Origin: Bacteroidota bacterium
Lineage (GTDB): Bacteria; Bacteroidota; Bacteroidia; Cytophagales; Cyclobacteriaceae
NCBI GenBank assembly: GCA_018266395.1
Contig: JAFEAM010000008.1
Location: forward strand, 128,461-192,460
Direction: 5' to 3'
Length of the DNA: 64,000 nt
Part shown: in pieces, positions 9,456-18,609 of the stretch
Layout of the letters: each line of letters begins with the position of its first letter
Numbering within the stretch: the first letter of the stretch is position 1
The notes under the pieces: model-generated
What the model saw: only the letters and a program-made list of their open reading frames with translations
Database searches by the model: none
What the model was told of the DNA's origin: nothing
Translations under genes and position numbers: made by a program

Positions 9456-9521
9456 ACCATTGTGTAAATGAGAAGACCCGATTTGATTCCAAAAGTACGC
9501 AACCCGTGGGTGTGACAATTC

Positions 9522-10757
9522 TTATCTTTCAATGTAGTCGAGATCTTTTCCGAAGGTTTCCTTTGTGTAATAGACTGAAAGGATACCAGCCAGCAGGACG
9601 ACCGCACCTGTCATCCATGCGGCAGTAAGGTAATTGTCTATCATCGACGGACTTCTTAATAGCTGAAATACCAGAAGTATAATGGGCAGACACCCCCTCA
9701 CAAGGTTGGGAATGGAGATTGCAGCCGTTGCACGCAAGTTGGTGCCGAATTGCTCAGCACTCATGGTAATATAGAGTACTGAAATCCCGGAGCCGAAACC
9801 CAGTCCCATGCAAAGCAGGTACATGTTGAATGCATTACCACCACCGCGCAGCGCAAAGAAAAGTGTGATGAACAGGAGTGTGATGCCATAGAATATATAC
9901 AGCGTCTTCTTCCGGCTCCCCAGCCAATTGCTAAGAAAGCCGGCACTCATGTCGCCCAACGCAAGGGCCACATATTGCAGCATGAGCGCCTTGGGCTGGT
10001 CAAAACCGGAGATGCCGAATTGCTTGGCGAATTCATCAGAAAAGCTGATTAACACACCTATTATATACCATACCGGAAGACCGATGATAATAGACCGAAA
10101 GTATCGCAGCAGTCTTTCTCTGCTCTTGAAGAACATCAGGAAGTCACCGAAGGGCACTCCCTGTTCCCGCGCAGTGTCGTACATGTTGCTTTCCAATACC
10201 CCCACGCGCAGAAATAGCAGGGCGAGTCCCATGCCCCCTCCGATAAAATAGCAAAGACGCCAGTCTGAAGTAAGGGCATGTACAAAGTACGCGGTTATGG
10301 TCCCCATCACGCCGCTCGTGGTGATGATGGCCGATGCAATCCCCCGCTTTTCTTTTGGGAGCATCTCGCTGGTGAGCGTGATACTTGCCCCTAGTTCACC
10401 GGCCAGACCCAACCCGGCGACGAAACGAAACAGCGTGTATTGTGAGACATCTGTAACCAAACCGTTGGCTATGGTTGCCAGTGAGTATAACAGGATGGAG
10501 CCGAATAATACGCTCTTCCTTCCTTTCTTGTCTCCAAGCATTCCCCAGAGGATGCCGCCGATGGTGAGCCCTATCATCTGCCAGCTGAGAACATTCTCCC
10601 CCATGGTCTTCATCGCATCTTCCGCAACACCCAGGTCGGCGAAACTTGCCCTTCGTACAATATTGAAGAGCAGGAGGTCGTAGATGTCTACAAAAAAACC
10701 CAGAGCCCCCACAATCACGGGCAAAGAAAAAATTGAATAAGTCCTAACTGGATTCAA
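9522..10757 (-). CDS. MFS transporter of the rhamnoside locus
   Basis: A 411-residue major facilitator with about 12 transmembrane helices. The loop after helix 2 reads GMLGDKKGRKSVL, matching the MFS signature GxLaDrxGrkxxl, and the family pattern RFVAGLGLAGELGASI follows. The best start is TTG at 10757; an in-frame TAA lies a few codons upstream and no early ATG exists. It is 29 bp after the alpha-L-rhamnosidase gene. A likely substrate is a rhamnose-containing oligosaccharide or a released aglycone-type acid; the dedicated rhamnose symporter RhaT is encoded on the other arm. Substrate assignment is inference. Confidence 0.85.
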   Translation of the reverse strand: MNPVRTYSIFSLPVIVGALGFFVDIYDLLLFNIVRRASFADLGVAEDAMKTMGENVLSWQMIGLTIGGILWGMLGDKKGRKSVLFGSILLYSLATIANGLVTDVSQYTLFRFVAGLGLAGELGASITLTSEMLPKEKRGIASAIITTSGVMGTITAYFVHALTSDWRLCYFIGGGMGLALLFLRVGVLESNMYDTAREQGVPFGDFLMFFKSRERLLRYFRSIIIGLPVWYIIGVLISFSDEFAKQFGISGFDQPKALMLQYVALALGDMSAGFLSNWLGSRKKTLYIFYGITLLFITLFFALRGGGNAFNMYLLCMGLGFGSGISVLYITMSAEQFGTNLRATAAISIPNLVRGCLPIILLVFQLLRSPSMIDNYLTAAWMTGAVVLLAGILSVYYTKETFGKDLDYIER

Positions 10758-10786
10758 GTGGCCGAAGTATACTATCCTTTAATCAT

Positions 10787-13495
10787 TCAGCGCGTCGCCT
10801 CGAATCTGTATATGCCGGAACCGACCTGCACCTTTATATAGGAGCCATCCAGGACTGGATTCATGCCCTTTACTCCATTGACCGGTTTTCCTCCTTCTTT
10901 TACCGATTCAACCTTTCCCGAAGGAATGAAGATCGTCGCCGTGGCGTTGGCAGGAATCTCCACGTCAAGGCTAACCGACTCGCCTGCTGTTTTCCAGGAG
11001 GAGCGAATCTTGCCATAAGGGCTGTTCAATTCGGAAGAAGCAGAAGTGAGCTGTTTTCCCAATATGGGTTTGATGATTATAGACTTATAACCAGGTGACT
11101 TTTCATCCGTATCTAAACCGGTAACAGCACGATACATCCAGTCGCCTATGGCACCATATGCATAGTGATTGAAGGAGTTCATGCCCGGTGTCTGAAATGT
11201 ACCATCAGGCTTGATGCCGTCCCACCTTTCCCATATGGTGGTGGCTCCCATTTTTACGGGATACAACCAGGAGGGATAGCTTTCCTGCATGAGGAGGGTA
11301 TAGGCCAGATCATTATATCCGAAACGACTCAACACATGGCACAGGTAAGGGGTGCCGAGAAACCCGGTGGTCAGGTGATTGTCATAACTCTGAATGTTTT
11401 CTGCCAACTTCCTGGCAGCATCGGCTCTCATACTCTCCGGCAGCATATCAAAATTGAGCGCCAGTACATAAGCAGTCTGCGTTCCCGACACGAGTCTTCC
11501 ACTTGGCGTGACGTATTCCTTCATGAATGCGTCCTTCACATCCTTGAGAAGTGTGGTATAACGGTCAACGTCGTCAGTTCTCCCCAGTACCTTCGCCGTT
11601 TTTAAAATGAGTTCAACAGAATGAGCAAAGAAACACTGGGCGATAAGATATTTATCCGTTACTGCTGAGCGGCCATCGTTGTCATCGAAAGGTCTGTAGA
11701 AGAGCCAGTCGCCAAAGTGGAAGCCCTTGTTCCATAAGTGATGCGTGCTATTTCCATCCATAAAGGCCACCCAGGCCTTCATACTTTCATATTGATTTTC
11801 AAGCACCTTCTTGTCGCCATAAGCCAGGTACATATCCCATGGAATGATGGTGGCGGCGTCTGCCCAGCCCGTAGAACCCACCGCACCAGGACCAAGTACA
11901 TTGGGTACAACAAAGGGAACACTTCCATTGACCTGATCGGCCTCCACGTCTTTCAGCCACTTCATGAAGAAATTGTGAACATCATAGTTGAAGGCGGCCG
12001 TCCGCGAAAACGCCTGAGCATCTCCAGTCCATCCGAGGCGCTCATCCCTTTGCGGACAGTCGGTGGGGACATCGAGAAAATTGCCCCTTTGTCCCCATTG
12101 TATATTGTGTTGCAGCTGGTTGATGAGAGGATGCGAACTTGTAAATGTCCCCGTGGGCCGCATATCTGAATATAAAGTGATGGCGGTGAAATTCTCTGGT
12201 TTGATCTCGCCGGGAAAATCTTCAATTCTCACATAGCGGAATCCCTGAAAGGTGAAATGAGGTTCGAATAACTCTTCACTACCGCCTTTCAGGATGTATT
12301 GATTCTTTTGTTTGGCCGGGCGCAGATTCTCCGTATAGAAATTGCCTTCCTTGTCCAGTACTTCTGCATGATAAAGGGTGATACGGTCACCAGCGTTGCC
12401 CCTGATTTTGACTTGAACCCAACCCACGAGGTTTTGACCAAAGTCCAGCACTTTTTCTCCCTTCGGGGTGGTGATCACTTTCTTCACGGAAAAAGCCTCG
12501 TGTTTTCTGATCGGCTCATTGTAAGTGGCAACCAGGTTATCTAGAGGATCACCTGTGACTTCCACAGCTGTCCAGCTGAGGTCGTCATATCCGGAGGTAT
12601 TCCATCCAGTTTTTTCAAGACGGGCGTCAATTGTTTCTCCATGGTAGATCTCAGATGCAAGTACACTTGCTGTGGCGTTTTTCCAGGAACCGTCAGACAG
12701 AATGAGATCATGGCTTCCGTCTGAATAGGTGATATCCAGCTGAAAGAGTAAACCAAGTTTCTTACCGTAATAGTCATGTTGTCCGTCAAATCCTATGAAG
12801 CCCCTGTACCAACCACTTCCCAACATGACACCCACAGCATTGTTGCCCTGTGTAACCAGAGGAGTCACATCATAGACCTGGTATTGCAATCTTTTGTTGT
12901 AGCTCGTCCAGCCGGGCGACAAATAGGCATCACCGATTCGCTTGCCGTTAAGAAAAGCTTCGTACATGCCGTGGGCGGTGATATAGGCAGTGGCAGAAGT
13001 CACTTTCTTGCTGGTTGAAAAAGTCTTCCTCATCAGAGGGCTGGGCCGGTTATCCTTGTCTTCTGGAGTGGTGGGGGCAATCCATTGGGCTTTCCAATCG
13101 GACTTTTGAAGGAGGCCCATTTGAAAACTCTGCGCGATACTCCAGTTGCTCGCCTTTGATTGATCATCCCACACTCTTACCTGCCAGTAATACTCTTTGC
13201 CGGACTGTAATGGCTTGCCTGCATACGCAACGAATGTTGATCGATCAGAAGATACCTTACCGCTATTCCACTGGTCGCCTTTACTGAGGCCAGCCGCCGT
13301 ACTGCTGACCCGGATTTCATAGGCGGTCTGTAGGACATTTCGTCTGTCGGCCAGCAACTGCCAGCTGAACCGTGGCTGGGCCTCCGTAATTCCTATAGGG
13401 TTCTGAAGGTTTTCAGTTCTGAATACGTCGACATGTACCTGCGCCTGGGCTTTAAGCGTCAGAAACAGGATCAAGGTCAAGATGAGTTTTTTCAT
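10787..13495 (-). CDS. Secreted alpha-L-rhamnosidase, GH78
   Basis: A 902-residue glycoside hydrolase of family GH78, which removes terminal alpha-L-rhamnose from glycans and plant glycosides. A signal peptide (MKKLILTLILFLTLKAQAQ) is followed by the N-terminal beta domains, the catalytic (alpha/alpha)6 barrel and a C-terminal beta domain. The motif DCPQRDERLGWTGDAQ, with the general-acid Glu, lies near residue 500, and TTIWERWDG, with the proposed base Glu, near 760. ATG 13495 is chosen over an upstream in-frame start because it begins the signal peptide. First gene of the minus arm of the rhamnose locus. Confidence 0.95.
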   Translation of the reverse strand: MKKLILTLILFLTLKAQAQVHVDVFRTENLQNPIGITEAQPRFSWQLLADRRNVLQTAYEIRVSSTAAGLSKGDQWNSGKVSSDRSTFVAYAGKPLQSGKEYYWQVRVWDDQSKASNWSIAQSFQMGLLQKSDWKAQWIAPTTPEDKDNRPSPLMRKTFSTSKKVTSATAYITAHGMYEAFLNGKRIGDAYLSPGWTSYNKRLQYQVYDVTPLVTQGNNAVGVMLGSGWYRGFIGFDGQHDYYGKKLGLLFQLDITYSDGSHDLILSDGSWKNATASVLASEIYHGETIDARLEKTGWNTSGYDDLSWTAVEVTGDPLDNLVATYNEPIRKHEAFSVKKVITTPKGEKVLDFGQNLVGWVQVKIRGNAGDRITLYHAEVLDKEGNFYTENLRPAKQKNQYILKGGSEELFEPHFTFQGFRYVRIEDFPGEIKPENFTAITLYSDMRPTGTFTSSHPLINQLQHNIQWGQRGNFLDVPTDCPQRDERLGWTGDAQAFSRTAAFNYDVHNFFMKWLKDVEADQVNGSVPFVVPNVLGPGAVGSTGWADAATIIPWDMYLAYGDKKVLENQYESMKAWVAFMDGNSTHHLWNKGFHFGDWLFYRPFDDNDGRSAVTDKYLIAQCFFAHSVELILKTAKVLGRTDDVDRYTTLLKDVKDAFMKEYVTPSGRLVSGTQTAYVLALNFDMLPESMRADAARKLAENIQSYDNHLTTGFLGTPYLCHVLSRFGYNDLAYTLLMQESYPSWLYPVKMGATTIWERWDGIKPDGTFQTPGMNSFNHYAYGAIGDWMYRAVTGLDTDEKSPGYKSIIIKPILGKQLTSASSELNSPYGKIRSSWKTAGESVSLDVEIPANATATIFIPSGKVESVKEGGKPVNGVKGMNPVLDGSYIKVQVGSGIYRFEATR

Positions 13496-13620
13496 TGGAT
13501 GGGCGGTAGGGCATATAAGTAAGCAATGTTGGCGGGAAAGATCAAATGGAATCTTCGATATTGAATTGACCAGCATCCTTTCCAAATATCATATTTAACT
13601 CTTTTGGAATGGTGTTTACC

Positions 13621-13757
13621 GGTAAGGATGTTGTAAGGATGTGCATGGATGGTGTAAGGATGTTGTAAGGATAAACAAGGATGTTGTAAGGATGAGTAAG
13701 GATGTTATAAGGATGAGGTAAGGATAAGTAAGGATAAGTAAGGATAGGTAAGGATAA
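13621..13757. repeat. AAGGAT short-repeat array between divergent rhamnose operons
   Basis: About twelve exact AAGGAT units (mostly GTAAGGAT, several as TTGTAAGGATG) plus one CATGGAT variant lie within 137 bp. Unit spacing is irregular, roughly 8 to 15 bp. The array fills most of the gap between the rhamnosidase and rhaT starts (13496-13827). It may be a slipped simple repeat or a cluster of regulator sites. No protein is encoded. Confidence 0.85.
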
Positions 13758-13801
13758 CTATAGATATAGGGGGTACTAATCACTTTTTAACTTTTCACTC
13801 T

Positions 13802-13809
13802 TACTTTTA
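13802..13809 (+). promoter_or_regulatory. Possible -7 element of the rha operon
   Basis: TACTTTTA matches TAnnTTTG at all but the last base and lies 19 bp before the rhaT start, with T-rich sequence about 18 bp upstream at the -33 position. Weak evidence by itself. Confidence 0.35.
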
Positions 13810-13827
13810 CCTCTACCTTCAGGTACC

Positions 13828-14889
13828 ATGCAAGTCATTCTTGGCATTATTTTTCATTTCATCGGTGGATTTGCCTCGGGTAGTTTCTACATCCCATTCA
13901 GAAAAGTAAAAGGATGGTCATGGGAAACCTACTGGGTGATCGGCGGGCTTTTTTCCTGGCTTATCGTGCCGCCGCTGGCCGCATGGTTCACGCTGCCCGG
14001 TTTCCGGGAAATCATTGCGTCGTCAAGCCCGCGTACCATTGAGTTTACCATTTTGTTCGGAGTGCTATGGGGCATTGGCGGACTGACTTACGGTCTGGGC
14101 GTACGGTATCTTGGAATGTCTTTGGGAAACTCCGTTGTGCTTGGGTTTTGTTCAGCCTTTGGTGCCATCGTCCCTTCAGTATACTATGCCATCGTTCCGA
14201 CCAGCGGCAAAACATCCATTATCGAAATGTTCGGATCGGGATGGGGGCAGGTGGTGCTGATGGGTGTGGCCATTTGTCTCTTTGGAATCTATCTGTGTGG
14301 TGTGGCGGGCATGAGAAAGGAGGCAGAACTCCCTGATCACACAAAGAAGGCGACTGTAGCAGAATTTGATCTGGTAAAGGGACTCCTGGTCGCCGTTACC
14401 TCAGGGATCCTGAGCTCCTGCTTCAATTTTGGCATTGAAGCCGGCAAGCCCATGGCAGAGCATGCTGTTGCTTTGGGCCTCAATCCCCTCTATCAAAACA
14501 ATGTTACGTATGTAGTTCTGCTATGGGGCGGACTGGCGACCAACCTGGTCTGGTGTTTCATTCTGCATTTAAAGAATCGTTCCTGGCCTGACTATATTAA
14601 TGGTACGGCACCTTTGGCAGGAAACTACTTCTTTTCAGCTATTGCCGGCACAACATGGTTCCTTCAATTCTTTTTCTATGGGATGGGGGAGAGTAAATTG
14701 GGCAATGGTGCAAGCTCCTGGATTCTTCACATGGCCTTCATTATCCTTGTGGCCAATGGCTGGGGAATGATTTTGAGGGAGTGGCGGGGGGTGACCATAA
14801 GAACCAGGTGGACCATTGTTGCAGGAATTGGCGCTATACTCTTGTCAGTGCTCGTCGTTGGTTATGGAAATGCAATCAAGCTGAGTTGA
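13828..14889 (+). CDS. rhaT: RhaT, L-rhamnose/proton symporter
   Basis: RhaT imports L-rhamnose with a proton across the inner membrane. The 353-residue protein has about 10 transmembrane helices and family segments GGFASGSFYIPFRKVKGWSW near the N-terminus, GIGGLTYGLGVRYLGMSLG and GTTWFLQFFFYGMGESKLG. Length fits the family. It leads an operon rhaT-rhaEW-rhaM-rhaI-rhaB with gaps under 10 bp or overlaps. The AAGGAT array lies directly upstream. Confidence 0.96.
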   Translation: MQVILGIIFHFIGGFASGSFYIPFRKVKGWSWETYWVIGGLFSWLIVPPLAAWFTLPGFREIIASSSPRTIEFTILFGVLWGIGGLTYGLGVRYLGMSLGNSVVLGFCSAFGAIVPSVYYAIVPTSGKTSIIEMFGSGWGQVVLMGVAICLFGIYLCGVAGMRKEAELPDHTKKATVAEFDLVKGLLVAVTSGILSSCFNFGIEAGKPMAEHAVALGLNPLYQNNVTYVVLLWGGLATNLVWCFILHLKNRSWPDYINGTAPLAGNYFFSAIAGTTWFLQFFFYGMGESKLGNGASSWILHMAFIILVANGWGMILREWRGVTIRTRWTIVAGIGAILLSVLVVGYGNAIKLS

Positions 14890-14897
14890 ATATTATC

Positions 14898-17009
14898 ATG
14901 AGCAGAAGTTATCAACATGTAAGCTATTTGTGGGATGAACATAAAGCCGAAGAACTGAAGGGTGATGAAGTGGCCCTGTTAGTCTACAGGTCCAACCTGC
15001 TTGGCGCGGACTTACGACTGACCAATTACGGCGGTGGAAATACTTCTTGCAAGGTCGCAGCAAAAGATCCTCTTACAGGGCAATCCGTTGAGGTCATGTG
15101 GGTAAAGGGGTCGGGAGGGGATTTGGGTACGATGCGCAGAGACGGACTTGCCGCATTGTATGTGGATCGCCTGAGATCTCTTGAGAATGTTTACAGGGGA
15201 GTTGATCATGAGGATGAAATGGTCGCTCTTTTCAATCACTGCATCTATGATTTGGCCTCGCGTGCACCATCGATCGACACGCCGCTCCATGCGTTCCTTC
15301 CCTTCCGCCACATTGATCATCTTCATCCAGATGCGGCCATTGCCATTGCTGCCTCAAAAGATGGGAAACGGATAACCAAAGAATTGTTTGGAGGTACCAT
15401 CGGCTGGGTGGACTGGCAGAGGCCTGGTTTTGACCTGGGACTGAAACTGCGCTCATGCCTTAAGGAAAACCCGGGCATCAAAGGTATAATGCTGGGCTCA
15501 CATGGACTGTTTACATGGGGTGAAACCGCTTATGATTGTTACGTCAACACACTTGATGTCATTGAAAAGTGCGCACAGTTCATTCAACAAAAGTCGGCGG
15601 AGAAGTCCTTGGTATTTGGAGGCGCACAAATCACGGCATTACCCCATGAAGCCAGGGTTTCACAAGCTTCCTCATTAATGCCCATCCTGAGAGGACTTTG
15701 TTCCGGTACGGCCAGGATGATCGGACATTTTTCTGACGACGAGCGCGTTCTTGAGTTTGTGAATTCCAAAGACCTTAACAGGCTGGCGCCAACGGGTACC
15801 AGTTGCCCCGATCATTTTTTGCGCACCAAGATCAAGCCCATGGTTCTGTCGCTGAAAGCGGCTGAGCCGCTTACTGATGCTTCGGTCATCAGGGTAAAAC
15901 TTGAGCCCGCGTTCAAGGCATACCGGGAGATGTACCGGGACTATTATGAGCGCTGCAAGCATAAGGACAGTCCGGCGATGCGCGACTCCAATCCCGTCGT
16001 GATCCTCTATCCGGGGGTTGGGATGTTTACTTTCGCCAAAGACAAGCAGACAGCGAGAATCGCATCGGAGTTCTACATCAACGCCATTAATGTGATGCGC
16101 GGTGCAGAAGCCATCTCTTCCTATACGGCGTTGCCGGAACAGGAAGCATTTAATATTGAGTACTGGCTGCTTGAGGAGGCCAAGTTGCAAAGACTTCCCA
16201 AGCCAAGACCGCTGGCGGGAAGGATTGCATTGGTCACCGGAAGTGCCGGAGGCATTGGCAAGGCGATAGCAATGAAATTTGCGGAACAGGGTGCCTGCAT
16301 AGTCCTTAATGACAATGACCGTGATCGACTGAACAATGCATCTGAACAATTCAACTCAAAATTCGGGAAGGACGCATTTATCAGTTGCCTGTTGGATGTG
16401 ACAAACCAAAGCGACATAAATAATGCCGAAGGTGCGGCATGCCTGGCATTTGGCGGAATTGACATCGTTGTTAATAACGCTGGCATTTCCATATCCAAAT
16501 CCATGACCGATCACACAGAAAAGGATTGGGATCTCCTGTACGATATACTCGTGAAGGGACAGTTCCTCGTCTCCCAAGCTGGGATCCAGGTGATGCGCAA
16601 GCAACAAATGGGAGGTGACATTATTAATATAGTGAGCAAGAATGCGCTTGTCTCCGGTCCAAACAACGCGGGATATGGGTCAGCAAAGGCTGCTCAACTT
16701 CACCTCACCAGGCTCAATGCGGCAGAATTGGGTCCGGACAAGATCAGGGTTAATGCCATAAATCCAGATGCTGTGATAGCCGACAGCAAGATCTGGGCTG
16801 GGGCATGGGCCGAGGGAAGGGCCAAAGCCTATGGTGTCAAAGTGGAGGACTTACCTGCTTTCTACGCCAGCCGGACATTATTAAATGAAATCATTCTGCC
16901 TGAAGACATTGCCAATGCCTGCTTCGCTCTGGTCGGTGGGTTGTTGAACAAGTCAACGGGAAATGTTGTGAACGTGGACGGTGGTATTGCAGCAGCTTTT
17001 GTAAGGTGA
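14898..17009 (+). CDS. rhaEW: Bifunctional rhamnulose-1-phosphate aldolase / lactaldehyde dehydrogenase
   Basis: A 703-residue fusion. The N-terminal class II aldolase domain (about 1-430) should split L-rhamnulose-1-phosphate to DHAP and L-lactaldehyde; it shows NYGGGNTSCK and the metal-site region DTPLHAFLPFRHIDHLHPDA. The C-terminal short-chain dehydrogenase (about 435-703) has LVTGSAGGIGKAIA for NAD binding, NNAGIS, and the YGSAKAAQ (YxxxK) catalytic motif, and should oxidise or reduce lactaldehyde. ATG 14898 lies 8 bp after rhaT; the upstream in-frame GTG would overlap rhaT by over 100 bp. This fused type is known from Bacilli and Bacteroidota. Confidence 0.93.
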   Translation: MSRSYQHVSYLWDEHKAEELKGDEVALLVYRSNLLGADLRLTNYGGGNTSCKVAAKDPLTGQSVEVMWVKGSGGDLGTMRRDGLAALYVDRLRSLENVYRGVDHEDEMVALFNHCIYDLASRAPSIDTPLHAFLPFRHIDHLHPDAAIAIAASKDGKRITKELFGGTIGWVDWQRPGFDLGLKLRSCLKENPGIKGIMLGSHGLFTWGETAYDCYVNTLDVIEKCAQFIQQKSAEKSLVFGGAQITALPHEARVSQASSLMPILRGLCSGTARMIGHFSDDERVLEFVNSKDLNRLAPTGTSCPDHFLRTKIKPMVLSLKAAEPLTDASVIRVKLEPAFKAYREMYRDYYERCKHKDSPAMRDSNPVVILYPGVGMFTFAKDKQTARIASEFYINAINVMRGAEAISSYTALPEQEAFNIEYWLLEEAKLQRLPKPRPLAGRIALVTGSAGGIGKAIAMKFAEQGACIVLNDNDRDRLNNASEQFNSKFGKDAFISCLLDVTNQSDINNAEGAACLAFGGIDIVVNNAGISISKSMTDHTEKDWDLLYDILVKGQFLVSQAGIQVMRKQQMGGDIINIVSKNALVSGPNNAGYGSAKAAQLHLTRLNAAELGPDKIRVNAINPDAVIADSKIWAGAWAEGRAKAYGVKVEDLPAFYASRTLLNEIILPEDIANACFALVGGLLNKSTGNVVNVDGGIAAAFVR

Positions 17010-17010
17010 T

Positions 17011-17325
17011 ATGATTCGTCTGGCATTTAAGATGAGACTATTTCCTGGAATGGAAGCAGAGTACCAGAAAAGACATGACGAGATCTGGCCCGAATTGAAA
17101 CGTCTTTTAAAGGATACTGGCATCGAGGACTATTCCATTTTCCTGGATGAGAAGACCAGTGACCTGATTGGTGTTCTCAAAGTGAAGGATTCACAAGCCA
17201 TGGAATCTTTGCCTGATCATCCGGTGATGAAGAAATGGTGGGGTTATATGATGGACATTATGGAAACCAATCCGGATCATTCGCCTGTCAGCATACCATT
17301 AAAGGAAGTCTTCCACATGCTATAA
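17011..17325 (+). CDS. rhaM: RhaM, L-rhamnose mutarotase
   Basis: RhaM interconverts the alpha and beta anomers of L-rhamnose so that the isomerase gets the right form. The 104-residue protein has the family core PGMEAEYQKRHDEIWPEL, containing the catalytic His, and ends with DHSPVSIPLKEVFHM. It starts one base after the rhaEW stop and is followed by rhaI after 9 bp, so it is part of the catabolic operon. Confidence 0.95.
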   Translation: MIRLAFKMRLFPGMEAEYQKRHDEIWPELKRLLKDTGIEDYSIFLDEKTSDLIGVLKVKDSQAMESLPDHPVMKKWWGYMMDIMETNPDHSPVSIPLKEVFHML

Positions 17326-17334
17326 TTTTCAACT

Positions 17335-18609
17335 ATGCTTATCGAGGCAAACCGAATTCAGGAACACGATCGCAGGCAATTGCTATCCCACGAGGCACAG
17401 TTGGATTCGGCCAGAAAATTCATACCAGGAGCTTCTGTAGTAATTGAAAGACTTCGTGAATTTCAGGTGGCCATACCCAGTTGGGCGCTGGGCACAGGGG
17501 GCACGCGGTTCGGGAGATTTCCCGGAGGAGGGGAACCTCGAAGTCTCGAGGAAAAACTTCAGGACATTGGGTTGCTTCACGCGCTGAACCGGTCCAGTGG
17601 ATCCATTTCCCTGCACATACCCTGGGATATTCCTTCAGACCCTGAACGGATCAAGACACTGGCCAAAGGTCTCGGTATCCGGTTTGACGCAGTCAATTCG
17701 AACACTTTCCAGGACCAGCAGGGGCAGGCGTTAAGCTATAAGTTTGGATCTCTTCACCATGTGGATCAGGCTGTGCGCGAACAGGCAATTGCGCATAACG
17801 TAGAAGTGATCCGACATGGCGTGGCCCTTGGATCCGATGCCATCACCGTGTGGTTGTCCGATGGCTCCAGCTATCCGGGGCAACTTAATTTCCGTAAGGC
17901 ATTTGAACGGACGCTTGAGAGCCTGAGGAAAATCTACGCGTCATTGCCATCGAACTGGAAGATGTACATAGAGTACAAGGCATATGAACCCAACTTCTAT
18001 TCGATGACGGTCGGGGATTGGGGACAGTCATTGTTGTACGCTCAGAAACTTGGTCCTCAGGCGTTCACCCTTGTCGACCTGGGTCATCACCTCCCTCATG
18101 CCAACATCGAACAAATTGTTTCCCTGTTGTTGATGGAGGGTAAGCTGGGCGGATTTCATTTCAATGATTCGAAGTATGGGGACGATGACCTGACGGTTGG
18201 CAGCATCAATCCCTATCAGCTCTTCCTGATCTTTCATGAATTGGTGGAGGGCATGGATGTGAAGGGCATAAAACATTCATCGGGATTGTCGTGGATGATC
18301 GATGCTTCTCATAACGTGAAGGACCCTCTTGAAGATCTCCTGCAGTCGGTTGAGGCTATCAAGATTGCTTATGCGCAATCGTTGCTTATCGATCAGGCAG
18401 AACTTAATCATTGTCAGCAAACCAATGATGTGACAAGGGCCCAGGAAATATTGCAGCGTGCGTTCCGTACGGATGTGAGACCACTTTTGGCAGAAGCCAG
18501 AAGGCTTGAGGGCGGTGCCTTACAGCCGCTGGATTTGTTCCGAGAGTTGAAGGTAAGAGCTTCCCTCATTAAGGAGAGAGGGACTTCTGGCGTGGCAACC
18601 GGGCTATGA
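17335..18609 (+). CDS. rhaI: L-rhamnose isomerase, RhaI (Pseudomonas stutzeri) type
   Basis: Converts L-rhamnose to L-rhamnulose using divalent metals in a TIM barrel. The 424-residue protein has the signature PSWALGTGGTRFGRFPGGGE (about residues 45-64). Metal and substrate residues are visible in TLVDLGHHLPHANIEQ, GGFHFNDSKYGDDDLTVG and WMIDASHNVKDP. It belongs to the RhaI group rather than the classic E. coli RhaA group. It overlaps the kinase gene by 4 bp (ATGA), showing translational coupling. Confidence 0.95.
   Translation: MLIEANRIQEHDRRQLLSHEAQLDSARKFIPGASVVIERLREFQVAIPSWALGTGGTRFGRFPGGGEPRSLEEKLQDIGLLHALNRSSGSISLHIPWDIPSDPERIKTLAKGLGIRFDAVNSNTFQDQQGQALSYKFGSLHHVDQAVREQAIAHNVEVIRHGVALGSDAITVWLSDGSSYPGQLNFRKAFERTLESLRKIYASLPSNWKMYIEYKAYEPNFYSMTVGDWGQSLLYAQKLGPQAFTLVDLGHHLPHANIEQIVSLLLMEGKLGGFHFNDSKYGDDDLTVGSINPYQLFLIFHELVEGMDVKGIKHSSGLSWMIDASHNVKDPLEDLLQSVEAIKIAYAQSLLIDQAELNHCQQTNDVTRAQEILQRAFRTDVRPLLAEARRLEGGALQPLDLFRELKVRASLIKERGTSGVATGL

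Noticed and set aside
13621..13757. CRISPR array
   Set aside because: Units are 6-8 bp with irregular spacing and no unique spacers of constant length; no cas genes are present.
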